Program-made: the position numbers and the translations under genes | Shown: positions 32,894 to 42,322 of the stretch, in pieces | How the letters are laid out: each line of letters opens with the position of its first letter | How positions within the stretch are numbered: position 1 is the first letter of the stretch | Notes under the pieces: generated by a model | The model's input: the letters and a program-made list of their open reading frames with translations, nothing else | What the model was told of the DNA's origin: nothing | Database searches by the model: none | NCBI GenBank assembly: GCA_019633425.1 | Contig: WSUB01000015.1 | Location: forward strand, 186,001-250,000 | Direction: 5' to 3' | DNA length: 64,000 nucleotides | Origin: Tulasnella sp. 424 | Lineage: Eukaryota > Basidiomycota > Agaricomycetes > Cantharellales > Tulasnellaceae

Positions 32894-35514
32894 CTAAGAG
32901 GAGGTACCACCCCTGTCGGTCGATCTGATAGGCGTTTTCAGGTTTGGCGTCGTTAACTGCGGTACCCGGAGTTGCAGCTTCTTCACGTCGCACAACAACG
33001 AGGTCGTTCGGAGGGGATGGACTTTCGCTAACGCGAGTCTTGCCAGTTTCCTGACTTCCCACTGGATGGCGGTTTTCGGAATACTGCTAAGTTTCTCCAG
33101 GTTCTGCTCTACGTCACCATCATCTTGAAGCTCTTGAGCTATTATCATTGAAGCTTCAAAATGCAACGCTGCTTCCGCCCATCGCCCTATCTCCACCAGA
33201 ACTTCCCCTTTTCCAGCTAAGCATTTTGACAGGATGTCTTTTCTCCGTGCCTCGCGATATTCGGCAATCGCTCCATCGAACAAAGCGAGAGCACCCTCTG
33301 TATCGCCATAGGCTGCCTTCGCCTTAGCCAGAGTGAAGGCAGCGGTTGCGAGCTCCGAGCCTCGTGGATGATTTCTGTAAACCGACATCGCCTCCTCGAG
33401 GACGGAGATGGCTTCTTGAGTCCTATTTTGCATCATTAGGCGTGCTCCCAGGTATAGAAGTGCCTGAGCCAGTCTCCATCCAGCATCGCTGCGTCGGGCA
33501 ACACGAACCGATTCTCGGAGAAGTTCCTCTGCTTCTTGATCGGCCTTGAGCGAACCCAGGCAGTAAAGGGAGGTGCTTAAACCATGATCCCATCCGATGT
33601 TCCTCGCGATGTCTTGTGCCCGCTGGAACGTAGAAATTGCCTTGGCCCAGTCGCCGAGGTCCGTATGCGTGATCCCGAGGATAATGAGTGCTCTGGCCTC
33701 TCCCAGCCTATCTCCGCAATAAGCTGCAGCGTCGACGGCCTCTTCCAAAGCAGACAAGGCGTCTCCAGCTCGACCTTCGCGCCTGTAGAGCTCGCCCAAA
33801 CGCTCGAGACATTTTGCGACGTCCACACTATTCCCTTTGGCCCGGAAGACTCGCAAGCCTTCCTGAAGATGGGGCAACGCCTTTAAGTTCTTGTGGTCCA
33901 TCAGAAACGAATGTCCAATCCAGAAGAGGGCATCGGCTCTGCCGGCATCATCGCCGAGACCCTTATACTTCTCTAGGGCGGCTGAAGCTGCTTTCATGAC
34001 TCCAATGTGGTCGGAATCACAGAAGGCTACGGCAGCTTGTTTGCGAAGAACTTTGGCGATGCCCCTGTCATTTCCTTCCTCTTCATAGAGATGCAAAGCC
34101 TGTTCGAGATAGGCGAGGCCTTGCTTGTGGTTCCCTTTCCAGCTCTCGAGCTCGCCAAGGTTCTCCAATAGGGCTGGCGAGCGTGCAAGATGATCAGCTT
34201 CAGGGGTCGGAGGACAGTGGGGCTATTAGATGTTAAGTCAGTGAGGGCGGATATCGGTATGTGTGGAAACGCACAAGATACGCGATAGTAGTTTTACACA
34301 TGGCGCTGGTAGGGCGTTGCAGAGGCTCGACTACCCAGCATCTAGTCATCAACTCCCACACCTGGAGGCAGTCGCTAAGGCGAGATTCCCCATTGACCTG
34401 GGGCCGAGGACTTTCGAATATCTTCCGAATGATAACGTATTCTGCAGTAGCCTCTCCATACGGAAGCTGGCCCGTCATAATCTTTGGACGAATGAGTTCC
34501 ATTGTTCCGTTCATTCATCAAGGAGAGAAAGTACTAACCTCCCACACCAACCAAGCCCAGGCGTACACGTCGCTGTTTGGAGTCCGTGGCTGACCATCAA
34601 GTAGCTCTGGACTGCACCAACGGATGGACCCCTTGAAACCAGTCGACGTTTCTAGTCTTCCGAAGCCGCCATCTTCATGGAGCCGAGCCAGACCGAAGTC
34701 GCATAAGACGGCCCTGCATTCGGCGTTGACAAGAACGTTCGCCTTCAATCATAAATGTATCAATTCGTTTGTCACCCCCACCGGTAATCCCTCTTACCGA
34801 TTTAATGTCCCCGTGACACACTGATGGATTTTGTTCGTGAAGAAATGCTAGCGCATCGATTGTATCGTAGACCTTATATTGTGCATATGGTTAAGCCCCA
34901 TACATTGGATTTAAAGTGAGACGAAACTCACGAGGGACAGCTTCTCTGGCACTTCGAGCTCTCGCCCTTGGATGAATTCGCTCACGTTGCCGTGTGGCTC
35001 CCATGGTGAGATTAACCAGGCCTCCGAGCGCCCAAAGTCGGCGCAAAACCCGAGAAATTTGGCGACGCCTGGGTGCACTTCAAGACTAGACCAAACCAAC
35101 ATCTCCTTCGTGAAGGCCTAGACGGCACTCGCACGACTGAGTTCGTATCCAAAAACACGAGGCCAGAGAAGAACCCACCCTCTTCAAGTCTGCAACGTCA
35201 TGCATGGCTGACAGCTTGATTTCCTTTACGGCTACGACTTGGGGCGGACCATATTGACTTGAAGCGAACCAAGTGGGAAGATAGGCGGAGGGATGGAGGT
35301 GGGCTCGTCGTACAACACCATAACCTCCCGCGCGCTTTTGATCGTTGGCAACGAAAACAATCCTTCGACGGTTTAAATGATACTTTTCTAGCGCATGGTA
35401 TGTCTCGTCCTGGTATTGCATGGGTAATTGTGAATTGGACTGAAAGTGTCAGAGACTACTCACCACGGCCTGCCATCTCGCCAATCGGCGTTCCGTGTCT
35501 TCAGCAGACGACAT
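32894..35514 (-). CDS. Protein kinase-TPR fusion protein
   Basis: 760 residues in seven exons (35514-35464, 35409-35179, 35117-34932, 34872-34798, 34742-34539, 34481-34275, 34222-32894), all phase 0. Residues ~30-310 are a kinase domain: AGGYGVV (44-50), Lys79 in VVAVKEIKL, Glu99 in FTKEMLVW, the catalytic loop CHGDIKSANVLV (Asp178, Asn183), CDFGLA (196-198), GSIRWCSPELL, SDVYAWAWLVWE and RPTSAM. All catalytic residues are kept; the HRD arginine is Gly, as is common in TKL-like fungal kinases. Residues ~319-720 are tetratricopeptide repeats (for example LGDWAKAISTFQRAQDIA, TQEAISVLEEAMSVYRN). The fusion suggests a kinase regulated by, or recruiting partners through, a TPR superhelix. It is intact, unlike its neighbours. 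The pathway is unknown. Confidence 0.85.
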
Positions 35515-36383
35515 TATGAGAGTTTTCGTGTTAAAGTGGCTGACAGTTATGCTGTGGAGGGTCACCGATGGATGCTGATGGTAGATGTTGTCCTGCAATG
35601 CGGAAGGTGAGGCAGCCATGCGGCCTTGCCCGTAGGCGCTCATTGGATTCACAGGCGTCGCCCCTATCCCTGCCTGTGCTGTACCTCTTTAGAGGCGCCC
35701 CCCCCCCCCCAATTAATAGTATTAGACAGTACCAAGCGAATCAGCGCGCTTCATGTCTGTTGATTACATTGACAAAATATTCTACTCTATCCCCAAACCC
35801 TCCTAGGCGGACGACCCATCAGGCCGTGATTATAATAACAAGGTCAATCCCCACCTTCTACAATAGCAATTCAAAAAGCCGGATCTCCAAAGCACTGACC
35901 CTCAACTCCACCTTCATATGCTACCTCATCCGGAATGAAGACGCCGAAGTGTCAGGCGGAAAATGATAGGGTGGCCGATTTTCCTCCAACTCCGTAAACG
36001 TGCTCGTGCGTCTCTTCGTACCCAACAGCTTGAAGGATGTATTTGGAGTGAGGCAGACCTTGAGAGAATGACATTGGCGTGGGGTTGAGAGGCTGGGGTT
36101 CGGACCAAACGCGAGCTGGAAAACATGTACACGTGACCGAGATATTCTGTGCGGATCCCGACTTCTATGCTGATCAGTTTGGGCCCGACCACAGTGACCG
36201 TAGGGTGGTAATTAGAGAGCCTCTATCGATGGAATCGATCCAACTTATCACAAGCCACGAAATCTCTAAATTCTCCGAACTCGACCAATAAATACATGCG
36301 GTCCATATAACAGGCAATTGCATAGGTACCGTGTATAGGCCCCAGAACTGAAGCCTATCCTGACCTTTCCACCATCGAGTCTG
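35515..36383. other. Promoter of the kinase-TPR gene and unassigned sequence
   Basis: 869 bases without a supported gene. A run of about 14 C lies near 35697-35711. The part next to 35514 is the leader of the kinase-TPR gene; the part next to 36384 is downstream of the TPR pseudogene. Short overlapping frames on both strands carry no recognisable motif. Confidence 0.35.
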
Positions 36384-37380
36384 TTAAGAATCATCTCTCT
36401 GGCCGAGCCGAGTGGTCAGTCTTAGGCTGGGTGTTAAAAGTTGAGGTAGGCGTCGCTGTAGTCTGTTTATATCGCATAGTAAGAGAGAGGTCTGCTGGCC
36501 CCCGACCGATACTAGTTGCGAGTGTTTTCTACTCTCCCACTTGATCATCGTTTTCGGAATTTTGCTTAGCTCCCTTCTGTTCCCAGCACGGTTATAGGAG
36601 TTTCGGAGCTCCCGGTCAAGCACCAGCAACGCCTCGTGGTGTAGTGCAGCCTCGTGATTCCGATGCGCTTCCTCGAGTACCACGACTTTGCGCGCCAAGC
36701 ACATGGGAAGATCTATCTTGTCTTGAAGCTTGGGATATTCAGCAATTGCCGCATCGAACCAGAACAGCGAGCTCCTCGTTGCCTTCTGCCGTTTTTTCAC
36801 TCCGGCTAAGGCAAGGGCGCTCTATGCAGCGCCCCTGCCGAGTGAAATGCCTTGATAAACGAAATACGCCTCTTTATAAGCGTTGGCTGTTTCATCAAGT
36901 CTCCCTTGGCTCATGAGGCATGCACCCGATATCGAGAGCGCCTGAGCCAACCTCCGAGGGAATTTACACCGCCGAGCAACCCCCATCGATTCATCAAGCA
37001 CCTCCAACACTTCTTGAAAGCGTCCCTGGTCCTTCTTAATTCTACCGATGTGCGCTGTAGAGGTGTAGACTCCATGTTCCCATCCAATTCTCCGTGCCAT
37101 TTCGTTTGCGACTCGAAGTGTCGAAACCCCTTCTCTCCGAGTTGCCGAGCGAGGCATGCGTAGCCCCAAGAATTATGTATATTTTGGCCTCTCCAAGCTT
37201 ATCCCCACACCAAGAGGCTATTCCTACAGCCTCTTCTGCCGTCCCCAAAGCTTGCCGAGCGTTGCCTTTCCTCCTCTGAACCTCTCCAAGCCTCTCGAGG
37301 CATTGAACGATCCCAACATCGTTGCCATGAGCCCGAAAGATTGCGAGGGCTTCGTCCAAGAAAGGTCGCCAATCGTGTCG
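36384..37380 (-). pseudogene. Truncated TPR pseudogene
   Basis: A broken relative of the TPR half of the kinase-TPR gene. From right to left the frames read FLDEALAIFRAHGNDVG, IYIILGATHASLG, then after a frameshift VANEMARRIGWEHGVY, RRLAQALSISGACLMSQGR, a stop after GRGAA, and again in frame FWFDAAIAEYPKLQ, SKIPKTMIKWESRK and SLLLCDINRLQRRLPQLL. Each piece aligns in order with the intact protein (FRAKGNSVDVAKC, ARNIGWDHGL, SSIPKTAIQWEVRKLA, SLLCDVKKLQ). The kinase half is missing. At about 37375 the sequence changes abruptly to the F-box unit flank, so the insertion or duplication boundary cuts it there. At least one frameshift and one stop make it non-functional. Confidence 0.75.
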
Positions 37381-37621
37381 CACGGGTGCAACTCTGTTCT
37401 TTCATCTCTGACCTGTCAAAGAATCAGCCGTCAATGAATCAAAGGTTTGAAGCGACGCACTGGGCGCGCTATCGCCAGGTCTGGCCTCGGTCTTCCGTGG
37501 GCACTAACGACAAGGGATCTAGATCAATTCATTAAACACGATAAGTACACCAATTTACAAATTCCGGGCCATTATATTGTCCATCTTGTAAACCGCCAGC
37601 GAAGAGTCGTTGTCTTTCCCT
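37375..37621. repeat. F-box unit 3' flank, copy 3
   Basis: Matches 24705-24916 from the first cgggtgcaactct onward, and 27545-27727 from attagccgtcaatg/aatcagccgtcaatg onward. It starts exactly where similarity of the left-hand DNA to the TPR gene ends, so it marks the edge of the duplicated unit. Confidence 0.7.
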
Positions 37622-39100
37622 CTACCACCCCCTTGTTTCCCACTTCACCGAATTCCCCGTCACCATTCTCAAATACTGCCCCATCCCCTCTGAACACTCT
37701 ACGACAGTGTTTGAAGCAGCTAACTTGCAGAAGAACGAGCCGACTGCATCGAAGGTTTCCGGTTCCGCGGACTCTATGAACGATATGCGTTTGAGGGACG
37801 GCGTTAAAGGCGTGAGGGTGGTGTAGTCGGGATTAAGGCCGTCTGGCACCTGTATCCACATATTGATATACTCTAGCGTAGGCGAGAAGTGTTCCGTAAT
37901 TGTGGCAAGCCAAGGAAGTGGGATCAACGAGTTCGGGAAGCCTAGCGCTACAAGCGACCGCCATGCGTCTCCCATCTCCCGGAAATCCTCCACTTTCAGG
38001 TCCAAATGTCTGGCCTTCATCGAAATTTCTCTCAATCTTTTGATACGCATGAGGGGTTGGATGGCGTAGAACGTGAAAATCCCTTGGAATGGGAAACGGA
38101 ATCGAATCTTTTTCAATCCGGGACACCTGGAAGCCAGAACATCGCTGAAGTTGTTGCAGTCTTCGTCGGTCCGTAGAGTGCGGTAGAGCTCGAGCTCCAA
38201 GTTGGTGAGGTTGACAAGCTGCGTGAGCGAGTTGAGAAGTCGCTCTTCGGGTTCAAACGAGTGGTGGGAGAAGGACTTCAACGAGTCCCTGTGACGATCC
38301 AGTACGTCACACAAGGGGCCCTCGAACTGCCGTGACTCCCACCTCGCGTGAAAGCCTTCCAGCTTTAACCCAGGCAAGAACACGAGGTGTCGCAGAACGA
38401 CCCCAACGTCAATCGGGTTCGACGTGTTGGTCAGGGCAAAGGACTTTAGGGTTGGAGAGAAGAGCGGTGTGAGGTCCAATATCCCTCTGGCCGTTTCCTG
38501 CTCTGTCCAGTTGATCTCCGTGACCCTTGGAAGAATGTATGGAATCGATGGGGGGCGGATATTGAGGACCTGGGTTAAGGTTCCATGTCCGAGCTCTCCC
38601 CCATCGAAATCGTTGTCTATCCTCCGGACCTTTTGACTGTAGAACTCAAAGCGCGTCCAATCCGCTCCCAGGATGGTGTCCGTGAATCTCTGGAGACAAG
38701 CAGTCGCAGTACGCGTTCGCTCGATCAGAGCTTGCGAGAAAGGGAAAAGTCGATTGGTGCTCACCCAAAAACCATCCAGATATTGCATCGGTCCTAGAAG
38801 CCGACAGAGCGGATCCACAGAGTTTAACGTTCTCCACAGGTGGTCCAGCGCGATTGGCGTCCAGGTCTTGCAAACGAGACTTGCCGCGAAAAGATCTCTG
38901 TACTCATCTAAAAAGAGCATGATAGCATCCAGGATCTCCCCGACCTCCAGCGCTACGGACAGGGTTGGGAGGGGTGCGTTCAGTTTACGAAGCTCCGACT
39001 CCCGCTGGGCCACAGTAAAAGAGTCACTCGACTCACCTTCTAACCTTCGAAGGATCGGAGGGTTCATCGAACCGATGCTGGGTACATTCAGAGAAGACAT
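37622..39100 (-). CDS. F-box/LRR protein, copy 3 (intact)
   Basis: Single-exon gene of 492 residues starting MSSLNVPSIG. The F-box lies at about 45-100 (VALEVGEILDAIMLFLDE, SLVCKTWTPIALDHLWRTL), which should bind Skp1 in an SCF ubiquitin ligase. The remainder is a loose leucine-rich region with segments such as LVFLPGLKLEGF, LTQLVNLTNLELEL and ASRCPGLKKIRF, likely the substrate-binding face. It is the only one of the three copies with an uninterrupted frame from the conserved start, and it sits next to PPIL3, whose 3' end was carried along in the copies. It is therefore probably closest to the ancestral arrangement. Targets are unknown. Proteins of this type are numerous in mushroom genomes. 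Confidence 0.8.
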   Translation of the reverse strand: MSSLNVPSIGSMNPPILRRLEGESSDSFTVAQRESELRKLNAPLPTLSVALEVGEILDAIMLFLDEYRDLFAASLVCKTWTPIALDHLWRTLNSVDPLCRLLGPMQYLDGFWVSTNRLFPFSQALIERTRTATACLQRFTDTILGADWTRFEFYSQKVRRIDNDFDGGELGHGTLTQVLNIRPPSIPYILPRVTEINWTEQETARGILDLTPLFSPTLKSFALTNTSNPIDVGVVLRHLVFLPGLKLEGFHARWESRQFEGPLCDVLDRHRDSLKSFSHHSFEPEERLLNSLTQLVNLTNLELELYRTLRTDEDCNNFSDVLASRCPGLKKIRFRFPFQGIFTFYAIQPLMRIKRLREISMKARHLDLKVEDFREMGDAWRSLVALGFPNSLIPLPWLATITEHFSPTLEYINMWIQVPDGLNPDYTTLTPLTPSLKRISFIESAEPETFDAVGSFFCKLAASNTVVECSEGMGQYLRMVTGNSVKWETRGW

Positions 39101-39800
39101 GATTGAGAGAGAGAGTTCGTCTTGCGCGTGCAAGCTACAAAGGAGTACGTCAAACGCGCCCAATGCAGCTCGGCAGCAGAGTGCTCGCCATGCCAGTGGT
39201 TCTCACGCCGCCACTAGCCGCGGCTGAACTCATCGCTTTCTCTTTCCTTTGCCTAGCCCTTTCCAAATCATAACGCTTTCATGGTATGGGTTTGCGAAAG
39301 CAAAGCAAGCACAAAAAGAACAAAAGTAGTGCAGGGGATTTTTTTTTGTGGAGGCGTCTGAAATTGATCGTCACCTGGCGAACAGTTCTAGAAGCCCGCA
39401 TAACAGCGTTTTGCACTTCTTCTCTTTTTGATTCCCCCGAATCAAATCCGCAGCTCCAATTTGGCCTTGTATCAGGGAAATTTCGGCACGAAGGGTGTTG
39501 CCGCGGCAGCCCCACGCCTTCGAAGATTGATCTCACGAGTTTCGTGATGGTAGCACCACGCCGAAACAGGGACATTTTCCGCTTCTCTTTGCAGCCTTCT
39601 CGACGAGTAAGCTAACAATCGAGTTAATGAGGGATAGCAAGTTCCTCCGTTTGTGATCCGGGGAAATTATATCCTGTCTCTTGATTTTATTTTTGGAAAG
39701 GCTCTCTCAATGTGAAACAATCACGGGCAAGGCTCGACGTCCCCGACGCTTCCCCTCATTATCGCTTAACAGCTGTTAAAATTTCGTAACATAGTGCGCC
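39101..39800. repeat. Promoter region of F-box copy 3, shared with remnants
   Basis: This is the intact version of the leader/promoter repeated in part at 26640-27545 and 29570-29940. Blocks such as cagggaaatttcggcacg and gccttcgaagattgatctcac recur with small changes. It also contains the downstream region of PPIL3, whose stop codon is at 39801. Confidence 0.6.
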
Positions 39801-40916
39801 CTACATTTGTGATAGCTGTGCGTTGGCGATCGGGTTGGCGTGAATCGTGACCTGGGGGCGGAAAAGAATCATCGGTCAAGGCTATGAAGACAGACCGTAT
39901 TAACCCAGGGCGGAAAACGTACACTCAAGATTTTAATCTCCTTAGTAGGCCTATTCTTCTCGTTCACAGGGACTCTTTCGATCGTATCGAGGGTAGTGTC
40001 TGCTCCGTCGATCACCCTGAGGGAGACAGACAGGCCGCATCATTAACAAGGGTTCTCCATCTTTTGGGCAAGTGATCTGCAGACTCACTTTCCGAATATC
40101 GTGTACTTTCCCTCCAGGTGAGCCTGCTTCGAGTAAGTGATGAAGAATTGAGACTTGTTCGTATCTGGACCCGAGTTGGCCATCGCTAGCACACCACGGG
40201 CGTTGAACTACATGTGATTGAGCGACCAGGGTCAGCGCCTTTTGGATTTCAGGCCAGGAAATGCAGAAGGACAACTACCCGACCTTGAGAGTGGTCCGAA
40301 TCTCATCCGCGAATGGTTTCCCCCAAATCGATTGTCCGCCTTTGCCGGTATTGGTCGGGTCACCGGTTTGGACCATAAATCCTTTGATGTTTCTGTTCAG
40401 ACGTGTGCCATGGTTAAAGGGTTAAGGCCATTTACACATTCGTCGCCAAGAGTTATTATGAGCGCCGTGGATTCTTGGGGTAGGGTTGAACGGAAGGGGA
40501 AAGACTTACCGATGGAAGAGGCATCCATCGTACGAACCCGATGCACATAGTGCGAGGAAGTTCTATCTCGCAGAAAGCACCGCCAAGCGCAGTTGGGGTC
40601 GGGGGGATAGGTGAGCCATGGGATGGGGTGGAGCATGCGGAAAAATCCAAAGTTTGATGGGGATGGATTTGGAAAGGGCAAGAGAAAATAGGGGGGTGAA
40701 GGTTAGTAAAGAGATTTCAGATCACAAGCCTCAATAGCCTTGCGAGATTAGAATGCGACATACTTCAGCCGTTCGAGGAACTGCTTCGCAGAAGATTTCG
40801 AGCTTGAGGTCTCCTAAAGTGGTATGTAATGTTACGGACTACTGACGAGAATAGTTGACGTTAGAAAGGTAGGACGAGGTAAAGTGCTGATAATTAGACT
40901 CGTCTCTTCTCACCAT
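39801..40916 (-). CDS. PPIL3: Cyclophilin-like peptidyl-prolyl isomerase PPIL3
   Basis: A single-domain cyclophilin of the PPIL3 class, linked in other eukaryotes to the spliceosome. Seven exons (40916-40914, 40838-40764, 40562-40510, 40392-40284, 40207-40089, 40016-39923, 39851-39801) give 167 residues; human PPIL3 has 161. The first exon is just the ATG, followed directly by gtgaga. Landmarks: [51 protein letters not shown] with the catalytic Arg in [49 protein letters not shown], and the PPIL3-type tail [12 protein letters not shown]. It forms the right, conserved border of the accessory island. A decayed piece of its last exon appears at about 27520. Confidence 0.93.
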
Positions 40917-42322
40917 AGTGGGGGTGGTTGGCCAATGTTGAACGGAATCCGACTCGCATTAGTCAGCTTTGGCGGAAAGCGAGCTCTACGTTTCCCACGG
41001 CGTCCCCTGAATCGAAATGAAGCTTACCCCGTCGTTGAGAGTGCCGACTGCGAGCCAAATAGTGGCGCTTAAGTAGCCGAGATTTCGTTCTAGACTCGAA
41101 ATAGTCTAGATAGTGGACTTGTGACTCCTGAGCCCCAGTGGAGATGACATCTTCGCTTGCTCGCTCAGAAAATCAAATACCCCCTTCGTCATGATGCAAG
41201 TGAAACAGCAATCCCTCAAAACAGGAAACCCCCACGCGGCTAAACAGTTTAGAAAGTTTTGCCCGAATTTCTTGAAGAGAGTTTCTGCTTTAGAACAGTC
41301 GGCTTCGGGTACGGCTTGCGAAGTCTATGCACTCACGCTTCGTGCGCCGGCGATAACCTTAGTTATCGACCATCTTCGGAAGAACTCTCGCCCAGCGGGG
41401 GTATGCAAGGCAGTGCGAACGCATGCAGAGACGATGGGGAGGTTGAGAGACGTGCATAGAGGCAGGATCGCGTATTCGAATGACGAGAGAGAGGAGGGTC
41501 GCCTCTCGATCGGGCTGCGCACACCCGAGATTCCGGTCCGTCAGATCAACGAATCACGAACACGATGGAGCGTTTCGCTCTTCCCCCAGTCTTCTTTTTC
41601 GTGACCTTCTTCTGCGACTTTTCGTTGCGAACCTGCCCAGAATATTATCCCCGAAGGACTACGCTTAATGAGGATAGATGAGTTTTTTTTTTTCTTCTTC
41701 TTGCATGTATGTCTGGAAGGGCGTCTTGACAGTGTGAAGGGGGGGACTGAACGATGCGGGACAGCCCATGATCACCATGGTCAAGTGGATCGGAAGTGAT
41801 TGTTACGAGTAAGTGCAAGTGGGATCTGGGCGCGTTTCAGGTTGATGGCAAAGGCGAATGACGAGTGACAGTGCTTTGCCAGCCCGAGACAGCGAACTAG
41901 TCCTCACACGCTCTACTCCTTAATCGAAACACCGCAGTGAAAGAACGGCCCCGGTGATGTGCACGGGGATCGGCGGAGAATGCTTGTAGCAGGAGCAATG
42001 CATGGGCGGGTCTGAATGAGCAAGCCCGTCGTCGTTAGTGTCGGGGGCGAAGGAGCGGAGGGGGGCTGATTGTGGTGGAGATGACGACCATGATAATGGT
42101 TGCTGATGAAGATGTGTGGCTAATGTAATGGACTAGGGAGAGAGCGTTGGGGGCTGGCAAAAGGTGCCGGCATCCGGACCCGTTCTACGGTCAAATAATA
42201 AAAGGCCCCTTTCCCGCCGGTCAGCATCACAACCTCTTCCCTCCATCGCCTCTCATCTCTCATCTCTCTTCTCGACCACCACCCTCAACCACCAAAGCCT
42301 CATCATTCATCCATCAGAGCCA
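40917..42322. other. Intergenic region between PPIL3 and the G-alpha gene
   Basis: 1.4 kb shared by two divergent promoters. A plus-strand frame of 137 codons at 41191-41604 lacks splice signals or a known motif and is not accepted as a gene. A T-rich tract (ttttttttttcttcttcttgc) lies near 41682-41704. The last 200 bases before 42323 are pyrimidine-rich, as is usual in front of fungal start codons. Confidence 0.4.

Noticed and set aside
41191..41604. 137-codon plus-strand frame between PPIL3 and the G-alpha gene
   Set aside because: No similarity, no introns and atypical composition compared with nearby genes.
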